A DNA stretch of 64,000 bases from Neonectria sp. B-13 (Eukaryota; Ascomycota; Sordariomycetes; Hypocreales; Nectriaceae). The translations under genes and the position numbers were made by a program. Shown here piece after piece: positions 35,803 to 46,976 of the stretch. Numbering within the stretch: the first letter of the stretch is position 1; every line of letters starts with the position of its first letter. Where the stretch lies: contig NOKP01000001.1 of NCBI GenBank assembly GCA_002682825.1, positions 3,351,296 to 3,415,295 of the forward strand, given 5' to 3'. The notes under the pieces are model-generated. The model did no database searches. It was not told where the DNA came from and saw only the letters and a list, made by a program, of their open reading frames with translations.

Positions 35803-37480
35803 ATGAAGGGCGAGGTCAGTTGCTCTCCCCAGACGGCGCGCGTGTTTCTGCTCGGTGTTCTCACTGCCGGCGACCGCCCCCAATCGTTCCCGAGCTACAG
35901 CCGACCTGGTGATGCTGATGCTGATGCGTCCTGATACAGATTCTTCACCTCCACCTGGGCCAGGCTGGTACCCAGCTCGGCAACTCTGCCTGGGAGCTGT
36001 ACGTCGACTCCTTTCTCCGAGGAAGCTTCCTTACCTTTGGACCTAGCCTCTCGCCAGAGCTGACCGATATCTACCGATAGCTACCTCCTCGAGCACGGCA
36101 TCGGCCATGACGGTCGTCCCGACCCCAATGCCCCCGATCTGGGCGACACTGGTTCCTTCGAGACCTTCTTCACCGAGACAAGCAGCGGCAAGCATGTTCC
36201 TCGCTCCCTCTTCGTCGATCTCGACCCCTCTCCCATCGACGAGATTCGCACTGGCCCCTACCGCCAACTCTTCCACCCCGAGCTGTTGATCAGCGGCAAG
36301 GAGGATGCGGCCAACAACTACGCCCGTGGTCACTACACCATCGGCAAGGAGATGGTCGACAATGTCCTTGACCGCGTGCGCCGCGTCGTCGGTGAGCTCT
36401 GCCATCCCGACACCTATCGATGTTGAGTACTAAACTGTGGGGCTTAGATAACTGCAACTCCCTCCAGGGCTTCCTGATCTTCCACTCCTTCGGTGGCGGT
36501 ACCGGCTCTGGTTTCGGCGCTCTTCTGCTGGAGCGCCTCTCCACCGAGTACGGCAAGAAGTCGAAGCTTGAGTTCGCCGTTTACCCTTCTCCCCGTGTCT
36601 CCACCGCCGTTGTTGAGCCCTACAACGCCGTTCTGTCGACTCACAGCACCATTGAGAACTCCGACTGCACTTTCCTCGTCGACAACGAGGCCGTCTACGA
36701 CATTTGCCGTCGTAACCTCGACATTCCCCGACCTTCCTATGAGCACCTCAACCGCTTGATTGCTCAGGTTGTCAGCTCCATTACCTCATCTCTCCGATTC
36801 GACGGAGCTCTCAACGTCGATCTCAACGAGTTCCAGACTAACTTGGTCCCCTACCCCCGAATTCACTACCCCCTCATCAGCTATGCTCCCGTCATTTCTG
36901 CCGCCAAGAGCTCGCACGAGAGCTTCAAGATCTCTGAGCTCACCCTCCAGTGTAAGTCCTCACTTTGCCTTGTTGTGCTTTCCATCCTTTCTGACCCTTC
37001 CCAGGCTTTGAGCCCAACAACCAGATGGTTGTCTGCGATCCCCGAAACGGCAAGTACATGGCTGTCGCTCTTCTGTACCGTGGCGATGTTGTTCCCCGCG
37101 ACTGCAACGCTGCCATTAGCCAGCTCAAGGCCAAGTCCTCGTTCAACCTGGTTGAGTGGTGCCCCACCGGCTTCAAGGTCGGCATCAACTACCAGAAGCC
37201 CGTTGCCGTCCCCGCTGGCCCCGGTGAGGGTGGTCTCGCCTCCGTCGAGCGATCTGTCTCCATGCTGTCCAACACCACCGCCATCGCTGAGGCCTGGTCC
37301 CGACTCGACTACAAGTTCGACCTCATGCACAGCAAGCGTGCCTTCGTGCACTGGTATGTTGGTGAGGGTATGGAGGAGGGTGAGTTCACCGAGGCCCGTG
37401 AGGATCTCGCTGCACTTGAGAAGGATTACGAGGAGGTTGCTGCCGACTCGTTCGAGCCCGAGGAGGACGCTGAGTACTAA
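35803..37480 (+). CDS. tubB: Alpha-tubulin, TubB type
   Basis: Exons 35803-35814, 35940-35998, 36081-36391, 36448-36951 and 37005-37480 give 453 residues. Alpha-tubulin pairs with beta-tubulin to build microtubules. Seen: [16 protein letters not shown] near the N terminus, the GTP-binding loop GGGTGSGFG, the [17 protein letters not shown] segment with the catalytic Glu region that drives hydrolysis on beta-tubulin, and an acidic tail ending in EEDAEY with a terminal Tyr. The protein opens [12 protein letters not shown] rather than MREC/MREI, which marks the divergent second alpha-tubulin of filamentous fungi (the type named tubB in Aspergillus). Because the opening differs, the classic N-terminal autoregulation motif is absent. 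The first coding exon has only 12 bases. Confidence 0.95.
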
Positions 37481-38465
37481 GCAGCCACCGTTCTGGCTGA
37501 CTTTTACGAACGCGAACTCTTTCAATTTCTTTGATGGGCGAGCTCGAATAGTCTAGGACCATGAGGCGCCATATTGTACGAAGGGGAGAGCTGTGGATGT
37601 CATTGATTAAGATTCCCTCTGTTGGTGAGATTTTGGGTGGCCCTTGGAATGGATAGATGGGTGTTTGCCACCGCACCGTAGTTGGGCTTAGGGTACCCGT
37701 TAGCACATGGTCTTTTGGAGCCAAGTCTAATAGACGAGACTGTTCCTTGATGCGAGTGGCATTCCTTTGAAGAGTAAGCAGGTAAAATCGATGATATAAT
37801 CCCTTTCTTTAAACGTTGAATCGACAGCAGCCCGTGTAATGGAAATAAGTGCCACATCCTGGCCTACGGCAGAGCCTAGTGGCCTCTCTCCCAACTCTGG
37901 GTAAGTGAGCCTGCATCTTGTTCAAGGTTGCTACTAATTCACCTCAAGTAAAAGCTTCGCCATGGTGCCAAACCTGCTCAGTCGCAGCTTCACGATGCCT
38001 GTGACAAACAAGACGGTACTGGCGGCGAAGCCTCTGAGTTCGTAGTTAGTAATTCAATCTGTCTGCCCACCTGTTCTCTGATCCGTGCTCATGCTTTCGT
38101 GATTTTATCAGACAGGAAGACGGACTCGGGACTGGATATATTTGTGGAAGGACTGGGCTTGCAAGAGTGCAAGCCTCCATGATCCTGCATACACAATTCA
38201 TACTCGTCTTCAGTAGCGTCAGTCAATTCACACCCAGTGGCCCAGTATTGCGGCTGAATCCGAGTCAGTCTTTGTGTTTATTTTGCCATGGCCCATGGCC
38301 TGTTCACCATCTGTGAAGGTTTCTGATTCTAGTCCCCAGCAACGAAACCGCAATCCAACGTCCTTCCAATTGATCGTCGCATCCGTGTAATAGCAAGCGC
38401 CTAAACATCATCCCAGTCAAGCAAACCTGAAAAAGAAATCCCACCATTAGGCCCACACCTTTGAA
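37481..38465. other. Convergent intergenic region
   Basis: 3' flanks of tubB and the 1114-residue gene. Frames are short. No gene is seen. Confidence 0.5.
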
Positions 38466-41400
38466 CTACCAAAACGCATAGTCTTTGTTCGAGTTTGGGA
38501 GTGTTTTGAGACCTCGTCGACCAAACTGGGGACCTTCGTCGTTGTGGTTCGTCTGGCCAATTTGGTCCATCTGATTCACCATTTCCATGGCTGGCTTGCA
38601 AAGGACCTTGATGATGCCCTCCTTTCGAAACTGGTCCACGGTCCACGTTGTTCTATCTCCAAACTCCAATTTGATGTTCTCTCTCAGCAAGTCCTCTGCC
38701 CGAGTCGATTTGATTGAAGCCTCGAACCACTGATCTAGAGTACCTCTGCCAGGGCTGGATACTGGCCTCGTGGTACCATGATAGTGTGATCGCCCAACCT
38801 TTCTCACAACTCGAGTCATGGTAATGGCAAGGTAGTCGCGACTTTTCGGACCGCTGCGGTACTTTGCAATATGTCGAATATTGATTCCCTCAATGTACCA
38901 TCTGGCGATTTCATCTGGCTTGGCCGTAATAACGACCTGCCCTCCATTGTCAATTCTATGCATTGGTTAGATGAGCGTAATCACTTTCAAAATATGAAAT
39001 TGACACTCACGAAATATCCAGAGACTTTACTAAGCACTCCGCAAAGTGTCGAAAGTCTGCTGGAACCTCGCTAAAACCAGTGAGGCTTACAGAAAGCTTC
39101 ACATCCCAAGCGCGCTTTGCACAATGGATAAAAAGACCTGGCAACTCCTGTCTTGGCGGCCGGCAGATGTGCTGAAAGGTAGTGGCGTCGACCTCTACTA
39201 CCATCTGGTTATAGTTGTCTTTGCTTTTGCAAGAGATGATATAACATACTTGCTTCTCGTACAGATTCCATTGTAACCCTTGAGCAAGAACCATGCCAGG
39301 AATGAGGTCCGCTTCTGCCCCATTGGTCGTAAGGATAGAATGGAAACCCATGAGCTCGTCGCTAGAAGTGTCGTCATCAGCGGAATTGAGTCTTTCTATC
39401 ACTTGGTCAATCCACCAAGATGGACCCTCTCCCAAATTCACCAGTGATTGCTCAACGTCCATACAAATTCGGCCCAACTTTGCTTCGAGTTGAATATGAC
39501 CAGGTGTGACCTGCAAGACCTTCAAAAGGTCCTGGGCTAATGCCTCTGCATTCTCAAGAGCGTCATTGACTGCGGCAGAAAAGTCTAGTGGACTGTTTGG
39601 CTCTGCTTCCGTGCCCGGAACAGTTTTTCTGCCTCTATTGGAGAGGTTAATCCGCTGGGACTTGGATTTCAATGCACTGACTCCAAACGTTTGAGGGGTG
39701 TTGGGCGCTTTCTCGAGTGGCGAAGCCTCTTGTCCTTGGTCTGGAGACGGAGCGGTCCTAGCGTTCAGGCTCTTTTTGTGATCGAGTGACTTTCTGGGGG
39801 ATGCCTAAAAGTCACGTTAGCTGAGGAACCAATATCAATTGACAGAGCCCCAAAAACATGAATCAGTTACAAGCTCTTCAGCGTTTGACTTGCCGTTTTC
39901 GCCTGTTTCCTAGCTACTCCCTGACCTGCGAGCTTGTGTGGACCAGTGGTGGGACCTGGAAGAAGTGTTATGGCAACGTTTGCTCCAAAGAAAGGCTTGT
40001 CTTCCTTGTTTTGACTCATTGGTTGGGAGGCAATACTAGCCCAGTTCTGATTCGGGGCCGCTTTCTGGATCATTGTATTGTAGAGCTTCTTTTCGTTGCT
40101 TTCAGCTCTGCCGAAGGTTGGAACCATATCGTCTTCTTGGACTTCCGGACCCATTTCGTCCCTAGCGACGCTGGGTAGAGGATGATCCATTAGGGCTAGA
40201 GTGTAGATTGGTGGTTCCAAGCAATCCATCAGATCTTGTCCATGGACTCCGGCTCCGGGAGAAACCTGTGAGGGAATGGCCTGAGAGAGTGTCTGGTTTC
40301 CATCAGGACGGAGTAGATTCATGGGAGTAAACATCCCATATGATAGGGCCGGTGGGGCCTGCGAGTCGAGAAGGCTCACCGTCTCCGTAGTCTGTGGCTG
40401 GGCTTCTGCGTTTGGTGACTGAGTGATTCTCCCGAAATGAATAAGGTCATCAGACTTATGGAGTTGGCTTGTGAGAAGCGTGAAATTTTCGCCATTGGGA
40501 AGCCAGGTCGAGGACTCAGTCTCATGTCCTATACCAATGAGGAAGCCATCTCCAAGAGAGGTTGTCGAGTCTGTCAAAGCCGGGGGTTGCAGCTCAGGAG
40601 GACAATCCGGCGAAGGACGCAGTCCGGCAGCCTCAACCTCATCCACCCAAGACGCAACTGCATCGGTTGTAGGTATCTGGGTATGTGCAGATGCAGCCGT
40701 TACTTTCCATGTCGTATCAACCGGCGCTCGTAGTGACTGCTTGGAAGTAACAAGGACATTGCTTCTTTGGGGCACTTCGGGACCACTCGTGCTTTCAATG
40801 TGCTGAGGTTTTGCTAGCGTCCTCTTGCTGACAGAGCTCAAGGCTTTTGTGCTCTGAGGCTCAAGACCACTGGAGATGCCAGAAGCACGTGGGTTCTTGG
40901 ACCTCGTGGGTGTCGTTACCAATGCCTTGCTGCCCACCTTTCGCTGAGAAGCAAATATTGGGAACGAGGAATTCGGCTCGCCGACAGGCCCAGAACCACT
41001 TGATTTGGCTCGGTACTTGAAGTCCGCGAAAGCGTTGGTTGTCGGACGGAATGAACCGCCGAGTTCGGACCCAAGTGGGTAAACGGTTTTGTCCGACTCC
41101 AAACGACCGCGAGCATTTACGACATCGACGCGAATACATGCACGATGCAGGAGTTGGCCCTCTCTCTGCATTCCCGAGAAGGGATCATTGACATAGGTCA
41201 ACTTGTCAAGCCCCACATGCGTCAGCCATCGAAAGGATAGCTTTTGTGGGTTTTCAGACTCAGTGAAGATCAGATGGGGAGAGTTGGGAGCCCGGGAATT
41301 CTAGCTGTGGTTAGATGAGTGAAAGGGCAAGGAAGACGGAATCACCCTTACATGAAAAGCAAGAAGGTTCTCGAGTTTCTGAATAGCAGCTGCTATGCAC

Positions 41401-42055
41401 TCTGGATTCATGCCACTCCCAACATAGATAAGATTCCCCGAGAGATTGTGAGTGATTTGACAGTTGGTCAAGTCTTCAACGTTCGCCAACCCTGAAGCTA
41501 GGTCAGGACATGGCCAGAGGAAATCGAAGCCCGACAGAAGGCCAGAAATGGTCAACTTGTCGAGGGACTCAAGCCCTCGCCATACTGCCTTGTATGGCAG
41601 GGCTTTGATCTGTTTCGGAAACCGGTACTCGTATTTTTGCGAATGCGCGTAATTATGGTGCTGGTACAGCGACCATGGAACAACCCGGGGTTCATCTAGG
41701 AGCAGATCTATATCTGGTCGGGGTTGCGCATCGTCTCCTTCGATGTTGACGTCCTCACCTTCATCGTCGTCGATGAGGTCCGTTTCTTCTTCAAGTAGGT
41801 GCTCTAGGGTTGACTGAAGCTGCGTGGTGACCTCGGCTTGGTCCTCGCTAGCAGTAATAACCTTAAACCAAGGTACTTCCGGCTCATAGAGGATTTCGAT
41901 CACTTTAGACTGTTCATCGTTAGATGAAGCGCGCTTTGAAGACCTGGAAGAACTCTTACCTGCAACTCTTCTTGGATATGGGCAACAACTGACGATACAC
42001 CGGTTGGCAGAAGAGGAGGGTTGCAAGTTACGTAAAACTCGACGTATTCAGACAT
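38466..42055 (-). CDS. Large conserved fungal protein of unknown function
   Basis: Exons 42055-41960, 41909-41352, 41300-39894, 39804-39011 and 38955-38466 give 1114 residues in one frame. The N terminus (MSEYVEFYVTCNPPLLP) leads into a roughly 250-residue folded region with an acidic run (EEETDLIDDDEGED), then about 350 residues of Ser/Thr/Pro/Gln-rich, probably disordered linker, then a folded C-terminal region of about 380 residues (LGRICMDVEQSLVNLGEG, FIHCAKRAWDVKLSVS, GGQVVITAKPDEIARWYIEG). No signal peptide, membrane span or catalytic motif is visible. I do not recognise the family with certainty. The donor of intron 3 is odd: the best in-frame choice is GCAAGT at 39893 (a GC-AG intron); the alternative GTAGCT is weaker. 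Confidence 0.75.
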
Positions 42056-43532
42056 CTCCCGAAGTCTTCAGCGATCTAGACTTGAGAGTCTAAACCATTT
42101 GGTTGTGCCCAGGTAACACGAAGATGGTAGAGGGTTCGGGGGACGAGTGCTCAGCTCCGTATCTGAGCCACGTAAGTGTTTGGCTACTCGGAAGAGTTAT
42201 GAAACCGGAGAAGGGAGTCCAACCTGGTATGGCTATGGGGCCGGGGGCTCGTACGCAGCGAAAGGTGAATCTTTGGGAGGGCTCGACGTGAATGGAAGTG
42301 CCCTCTTGAAGGTGAACGAAGGAGGATGGGCGGATGAGCTCTGTCAAGTGCAGAATTTTCGTGGGAGTAGAATGTTTGCTGTGTGGGAATTTCCGCTTGC
42401 TGTTCCTTCCCAAAAATACGGCGCGACGGATGCTCGCCAGCTGTCCGCAGGTGCCTTCTAGATAAATAGGCAGGCACCTGGTTGGCCCATGGCCACCAGC
42501 CTGCAAAGCACCTTCCGGTGCAGGTTGGCAAACAAACGAATGACGTGCCTCAAACGCGCGAGGGCGTTTGTGGGTGGATAGACGAGTTGACGAGTTGACG
42601 AGTGAACGCCTGTGTTGAGTGTGTTGGGAGAAGTGGCAGTTGTTGTCATTGAACAAAATTTGTGTGATAGGGGTATGCTGATCACTCGCAGTGATTCACA
42701 TAACTGCATCTCATGTCCTTACCTTGGCTTTGTGCCCTACCTAACCTTGGACTTAGGTCCTAACCATGGACTTAGGTCCTAACCATGGACTTAGGTCCTA
42801 ACCTTGGACTTAGGTCCCAACCTTGTATAACTCAAACAATAAGTACTCAGGGTGCCAAAGTGGGTAATGAAGAGAAGCACGCCAAACATTATATTCATAA
42901 GTAGCTGAGGTATCCCATCTTCTCCAACGCATTGTCAAGAAAGTAACCCTAGATCTGTACAAGTTTGTCGTGACATGAATCTCTATAATTGTTGCATCTT
43001 CGCTTTGCCCTGGTGCTTTCTCTCAACGCGAATTACCACCCGGTAATATCACAACACCCCTGGAGAAAATCGGCATGATGCCTTCCTTTAGTGCCAAACA
43101 AAACCAATGGACACACAACGCCAGTAGCGCCCCTCAAAGTTTCCCATCCTCGAAGCCATGTAGTCAGATGGAGGAGGGCAATGAAAAGAATAAGTAACGT
43201 ATCCAGTCCAGGGGGGGGGGAAATGCCTAGCCCGTCTATCCGATGAAGGCATACAAAATCAAGCAGTTATAAGGGAGTGGTATCAGGATATTGGTAGTTG
43301 TCGTAAGTAATGACGGGTCTGACAGGATGTAGTTGCGTACGTGTGCAGACTTAGCGAGAAGTTGGCCGGCGAATTGGAGGTGTTTGTCGGTCGGCGGATT
43401 GTTGAGGTATCAGCCCATTCAGCGGAATAAAGCGACTGGAGTTTGATCGGGAGTGGGGATCGTCAGGCCCTGAATTCGGAAACCGGGAGAAGCTTGGCGA
43501 GGTGGAGGTTGTCGCCTTTCGTGTGCTGGTAC
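42056..43532. other. Intergenic with a 19-bp tandem repeat
   Basis: A 188-codon minus-strand frame (42090-42656) and a 104-codon plus-strand frame (42147-42461) overlap each other here. Neither has a known domain or splice support. The 19-bp array at 42740-42815 is described separately. The rest shows nothing. Confidence 0.5.
42740..42815. repeat. Tandem array of a 19-bp unit, four copies
   Basis: Four contiguous copies of CCTAACCWTGGACTTAGGT; units 1 and 4 have CTTGG and units 2 and 3 have CATGG. A partial fifth copy (CCCAACCTT) follows. Inside the array the words AGGTCCT and CCATGG are self-complementary or nearly so, so each junction can pair back. It lies about 700 bases upstream of the 1114-residue gene's start and 790 bases past the end of the She3-like gene. 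Confidence 0.9.
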
Positions 43533-45017
43533 TCATTTCGCCCCTTTGACGTTCTCCTTGACCTTCAGCGCCCATTTCAATTTAGCCAGAGTCTCTCTTG
43601 CCTCCTCCAGAATCTGTTCTTGCTCGTCTTCCCTCCTCTTCGCGTCGGTCTTGATATTCTTGAGGCCGTCTTCCTGGGCCTTTTTGTATTCTTCAAACAT
43701 GGACGCAATCTCGTCCTTTTCGTGCCTCAACTGCTTGATATTGCCATCCTGCTGGTCGCACAGTTCCCTCAGAGTCTGGATCTTGTCGTCGTCCTTTTGT
43801 CGCTCCTGGACTAGCTCGTCGATTTGGATTTTCAGCTTGGACGTCACCCGCTTAACCTCGTCACCTTGATCTCGCCAGTGCGAGGAGATGGAGTTGTATC
43901 GGCCTTCCATCAACTGCGCATAACTAGTTGCCTCATCGATCTGGACTGTTGTATCGGCTCTCATCTTTTCCATCTCTTCCTTCCAACCCTTCTCTCGCTC
44001 TAGGGCACTCGTGGTCTTCTGCTTTTCCGCGTCGACATTTGCCGTCAATGTCTCGACTTGTCGCTCCTTTCTAGCCAACAGTGTCTTAGTAACATTGGCC
44101 TCCAATAGGCGACTTTCATAGTCGCTGATCATGCGGTCCATCTTGTCCTCGACGAGTCTGGCGGCCTGTTTCGACTCCTCGGCACGTAGCCGCTCGATTT
44201 TGATGTCTCGCTTGAGTGCCTCATTGTCGCTCACGAGCTTGTTGATCACGCGTCCAGTCTTTCCCAGTCCAGCCTTGCCAATTGTTGAGTCCCAGTGACC
44301 GTCCGTCGGTTCCGCGCCGTCCGAGGCCTTGGGGGAGTCCGGTTCCGGGGTCGACTCTACTACCCTCGTGGTGGTGGAGTTCCATCGGCTGGGCGGCGTC
44401 TCGAGACTCGACTCGGGTTTTAGCCTCACGGTTGGTGGTGTCCTGTTGTGTTGGTTTCCATCCATGACGGACATGCCGCTGGTGTTGCTGTTGACGCTGC
44501 TGGAGAAAGCGCTGTGTTTGCTGTCGGGGCTGGATTCGGAGCCCTCGAAGCTCGGAACGCTGCGAATGGTGCTGGACCTAGCCAGTGACGGCTTGTAGGA
44601 GGCGGGTGCGCGGCCTTTCATGCTGTTGATGATGCCGTTGGAGGCGGGGGTCAACGTCTTCTCAGTGGAACCATGTAGTTCGGAATTGCGGGCGGCGGCG
44701 GCTGCTGCGGCTGAGGAGGCTCTGCATTAGCAAATATTCTTGCTCAGAGACAAAGACTGCATGTGGAGGAGAAGATGCGGTGCAAGGCTGGGGTGAGGTG
44801 GAAGCAGCTGAAAGAGGGCAGGCCTGGACCGCAGGCGATGGAGAGTGCGGTCGTTCCGTGGGAATTGTGGGGAGCTGTTTCAAGGATGGGGGATGCATGA
44901 AATGCAGTGCGCTGTGCTGCGTGCAGGAGGTAGTGCGAGATGTTGCGTTGCGTACTTACCGTTGACGGCGTCTTTGTGGATTGCAAAGTCTTTCTTCTGG
45001 AGGCGGTTCCGTGGCAT
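43533..45017 (-). CDS. SHE3: She3-like coiled-coil protein
   Basis: Exons 45017-44960 and 44719-43533 give 414 residues. A basic start (MPRNRLQKKDFAIH) and a Ser/Thr/Pro-rich disordered stretch (about 30-125) precede a long, charged coiled coil (about 135-410), including GRVINKLVSDNEALKRDIK, EESKQAARLVEDKMDRMIS and ALKVKENVKG at the end. Orthologues in filamentous fungi are annotated as SWI5-dependent HO expression protein 3 (She3), in yeast the adaptor joining myosin to She2-RNA cargo. Similarity rests mainly on coiled-coil pattern, so the functional link is tentative. Exon 2 begins at a GCAGAG acceptor; the first AG would put the rest out of frame. Confidence 0.7.
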
Positions 45018-46976
45018 CGCGCAGCCTCGTGTCTCGACGGGCAATGCGATGGCTGCGGCGCAGAGTAAACAATAGATTGCAACCTAACAAAGCGCAGCTC
45101 GAAGTCTGTTGTTAAGGGAGGAACGGTTTGCCTGGAACGCCGGGTGTGGATGGATGGGTGGACGGATGGGCGTGTGGATGATCCGGGTAGATGAATCGGG
45201 TGAGCTGGGTGTAGCGCGTTAATTGACGTCCAGTGGGTTTGGGGCCGGCTCGTGTTCGTAGCGGGATCCTCTAGAAGCCAACAGTCCGAGGTCCAAGGTC
45301 CAAAGTCCAAAGTCCAAAGCCCAAAGTCCGGAGACTTGATCACGTCGATCGCAGGCGCAAGAGGCAGAGAAGAGGGCGCGGCGGGTGAGAAGCTAGAGGG
45401 AGTACGGAGTAGATTGGAGGAGATGACAAAGGGAAGTCGTTATCAAAGAGCAAGACAGGCTACCTAGTAGGTAATAAAGGTGCCTGCGGTGAGAGAGAGT
45501 AAGCCCACGCGAGTTCGAAACAAAGAGAGTGTCTGCTGTGGCTGTGCCGAGACAAAAACAAGACAGCATCCGCGACACGCAGCAACAACGACGACAAGGA
45601 ACGAACGCCCGTAGGACCCGGGGAGATCGGGTGGGAATGGGTGGACAAAGAGCGAACTTGCAATCCAATGTTATTCTTTGGCTTGGGGAAACAGGGAAAC
45701 ATTGACGACGTGGACGCCACCTAAAGACGCCCATGACCGATTTTCAGGCCCACCGGGAAGCCCCCCGGTCCATCGGTTGGCAAGGGTCCGGGGGCAGGTC
45801 CCGTCCGTCCAGCCCGATTAACGGGTACCTGCTGTACTTACCTTTACGAATACCTGTCCGTTGAACCCTCAGCCGCTAGTTCGCCCTGCCACCGCCAAAG
45901 AATTAGGGAATAGGCATGGATGAACTGCACTGTGACAGGCCGCTTGCGGGCGCTGACATTGCAGACCCCGCTAGGTACGGTCGTTCAGTAAGGAGTACCA
46001 ATGCAATGCAGTAATTAAGGCGTAGGTGGCTCAGTAGCCAGTGGCCAGTGGCCCGGCAACAGCAACGCAACGCCGGCGCGCGCCTCATCCGCCCTGGCGT
46101 CGTCAGTCATCCCGCCTACACTCGCTTCTCCCACGCCCGGGCTGCCTCTTAATTACGCCGCCGCCCCTTAACTTATATTTTAGGTTGCGACCTACCGCAG
46201 CATGATCGAGGTCAAGAATGAGGCCAAGAATGACACCAGCCTTTATTGTCATTCTTGTCCTTTCCGTTGACTTGTTCAAACTCACGCTGCCACCTCCTTG
46301 TTGACGCCCTCTCCCCGTTGCTGAGTTATGGTTATACATAGTACAATACATAGGAGCAGTAGAGTAGGCATGGAGATGGTATATGCGTATCTCCCTGAGG
46401 TCTCACCCTCTGAAAGAAGCAAGTTCATAAATAAAATAAAGTGACTTTTTATAAAACGGCCACCGTCTCAATACTAAATGTCAATCCATTGAGGAACGGG
46501 CCACGCAGCCGTCCAATATTCTCGTACTTCAGTCCGTACTCTGTTCCATTTCCTGTTCCTCGGTGGTTGTCATACACTACAGCTACACGAAGATATCTTC
46601 CCGAGCGAAGCCTGTTATCGACCGCCCCCAGTCGCTGTTCTCTCGCGAGCCCCTGATCCGTAGATCCCTGAAGTATTTCTACAAAAGTTTTCCTCTCAAG
46701 CCAATAAACGCCTGCCGATGCCTTGTTCGTAGTTTCTTGTCGTCCTCGGCCGAGCTCCCTACTTTCCCTAGCCGTACCAGCTAGGCGCTGGAAAAGTAAC
46801 AACAGCAGCCAGCAGCATTGCATGACCCCAACTCCACCATCTGTCTGCCGGGCTTGCATTTTAATACACAAAATAACACCAACCGACGGGTATCGGTCAG
46901 AGGGAGCCCGTTGCTGTCACGATGTACCCCTTATCAGAACTTCAGTCTTCTTCACCATTCGCCAACCTAGCCCATC
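45018..46976. other. Intergenic: She3-like promoter and PTA1 3' region
   Basis: Contains a 7-bp tandem array (45284-45332) and a TACGGAGTA palindrome-like word at 45403. Beyond 45.7 kb frames are short. The 500 bases before 46977 are AT-rich and presumably hold the PTA1 3'UTR. No gene is seen. Confidence 0.5.
45284..45332. repeat. Tandem array of 7-bp GTCCAAA units
   Basis: Seven consecutive units, the inner three identical (GTCCAAA) and the outer ones with one or two changes. It lies about 270 bases upstream of the She3-like start. Confidence 0.85.

Noticed and set aside
42090..42656. 188-codon minus-strand frame and a 104-codon plus-strand frame across the same bases
   Set aside because: Both strands are open, so chance openness is likely; neither carries a known domain.
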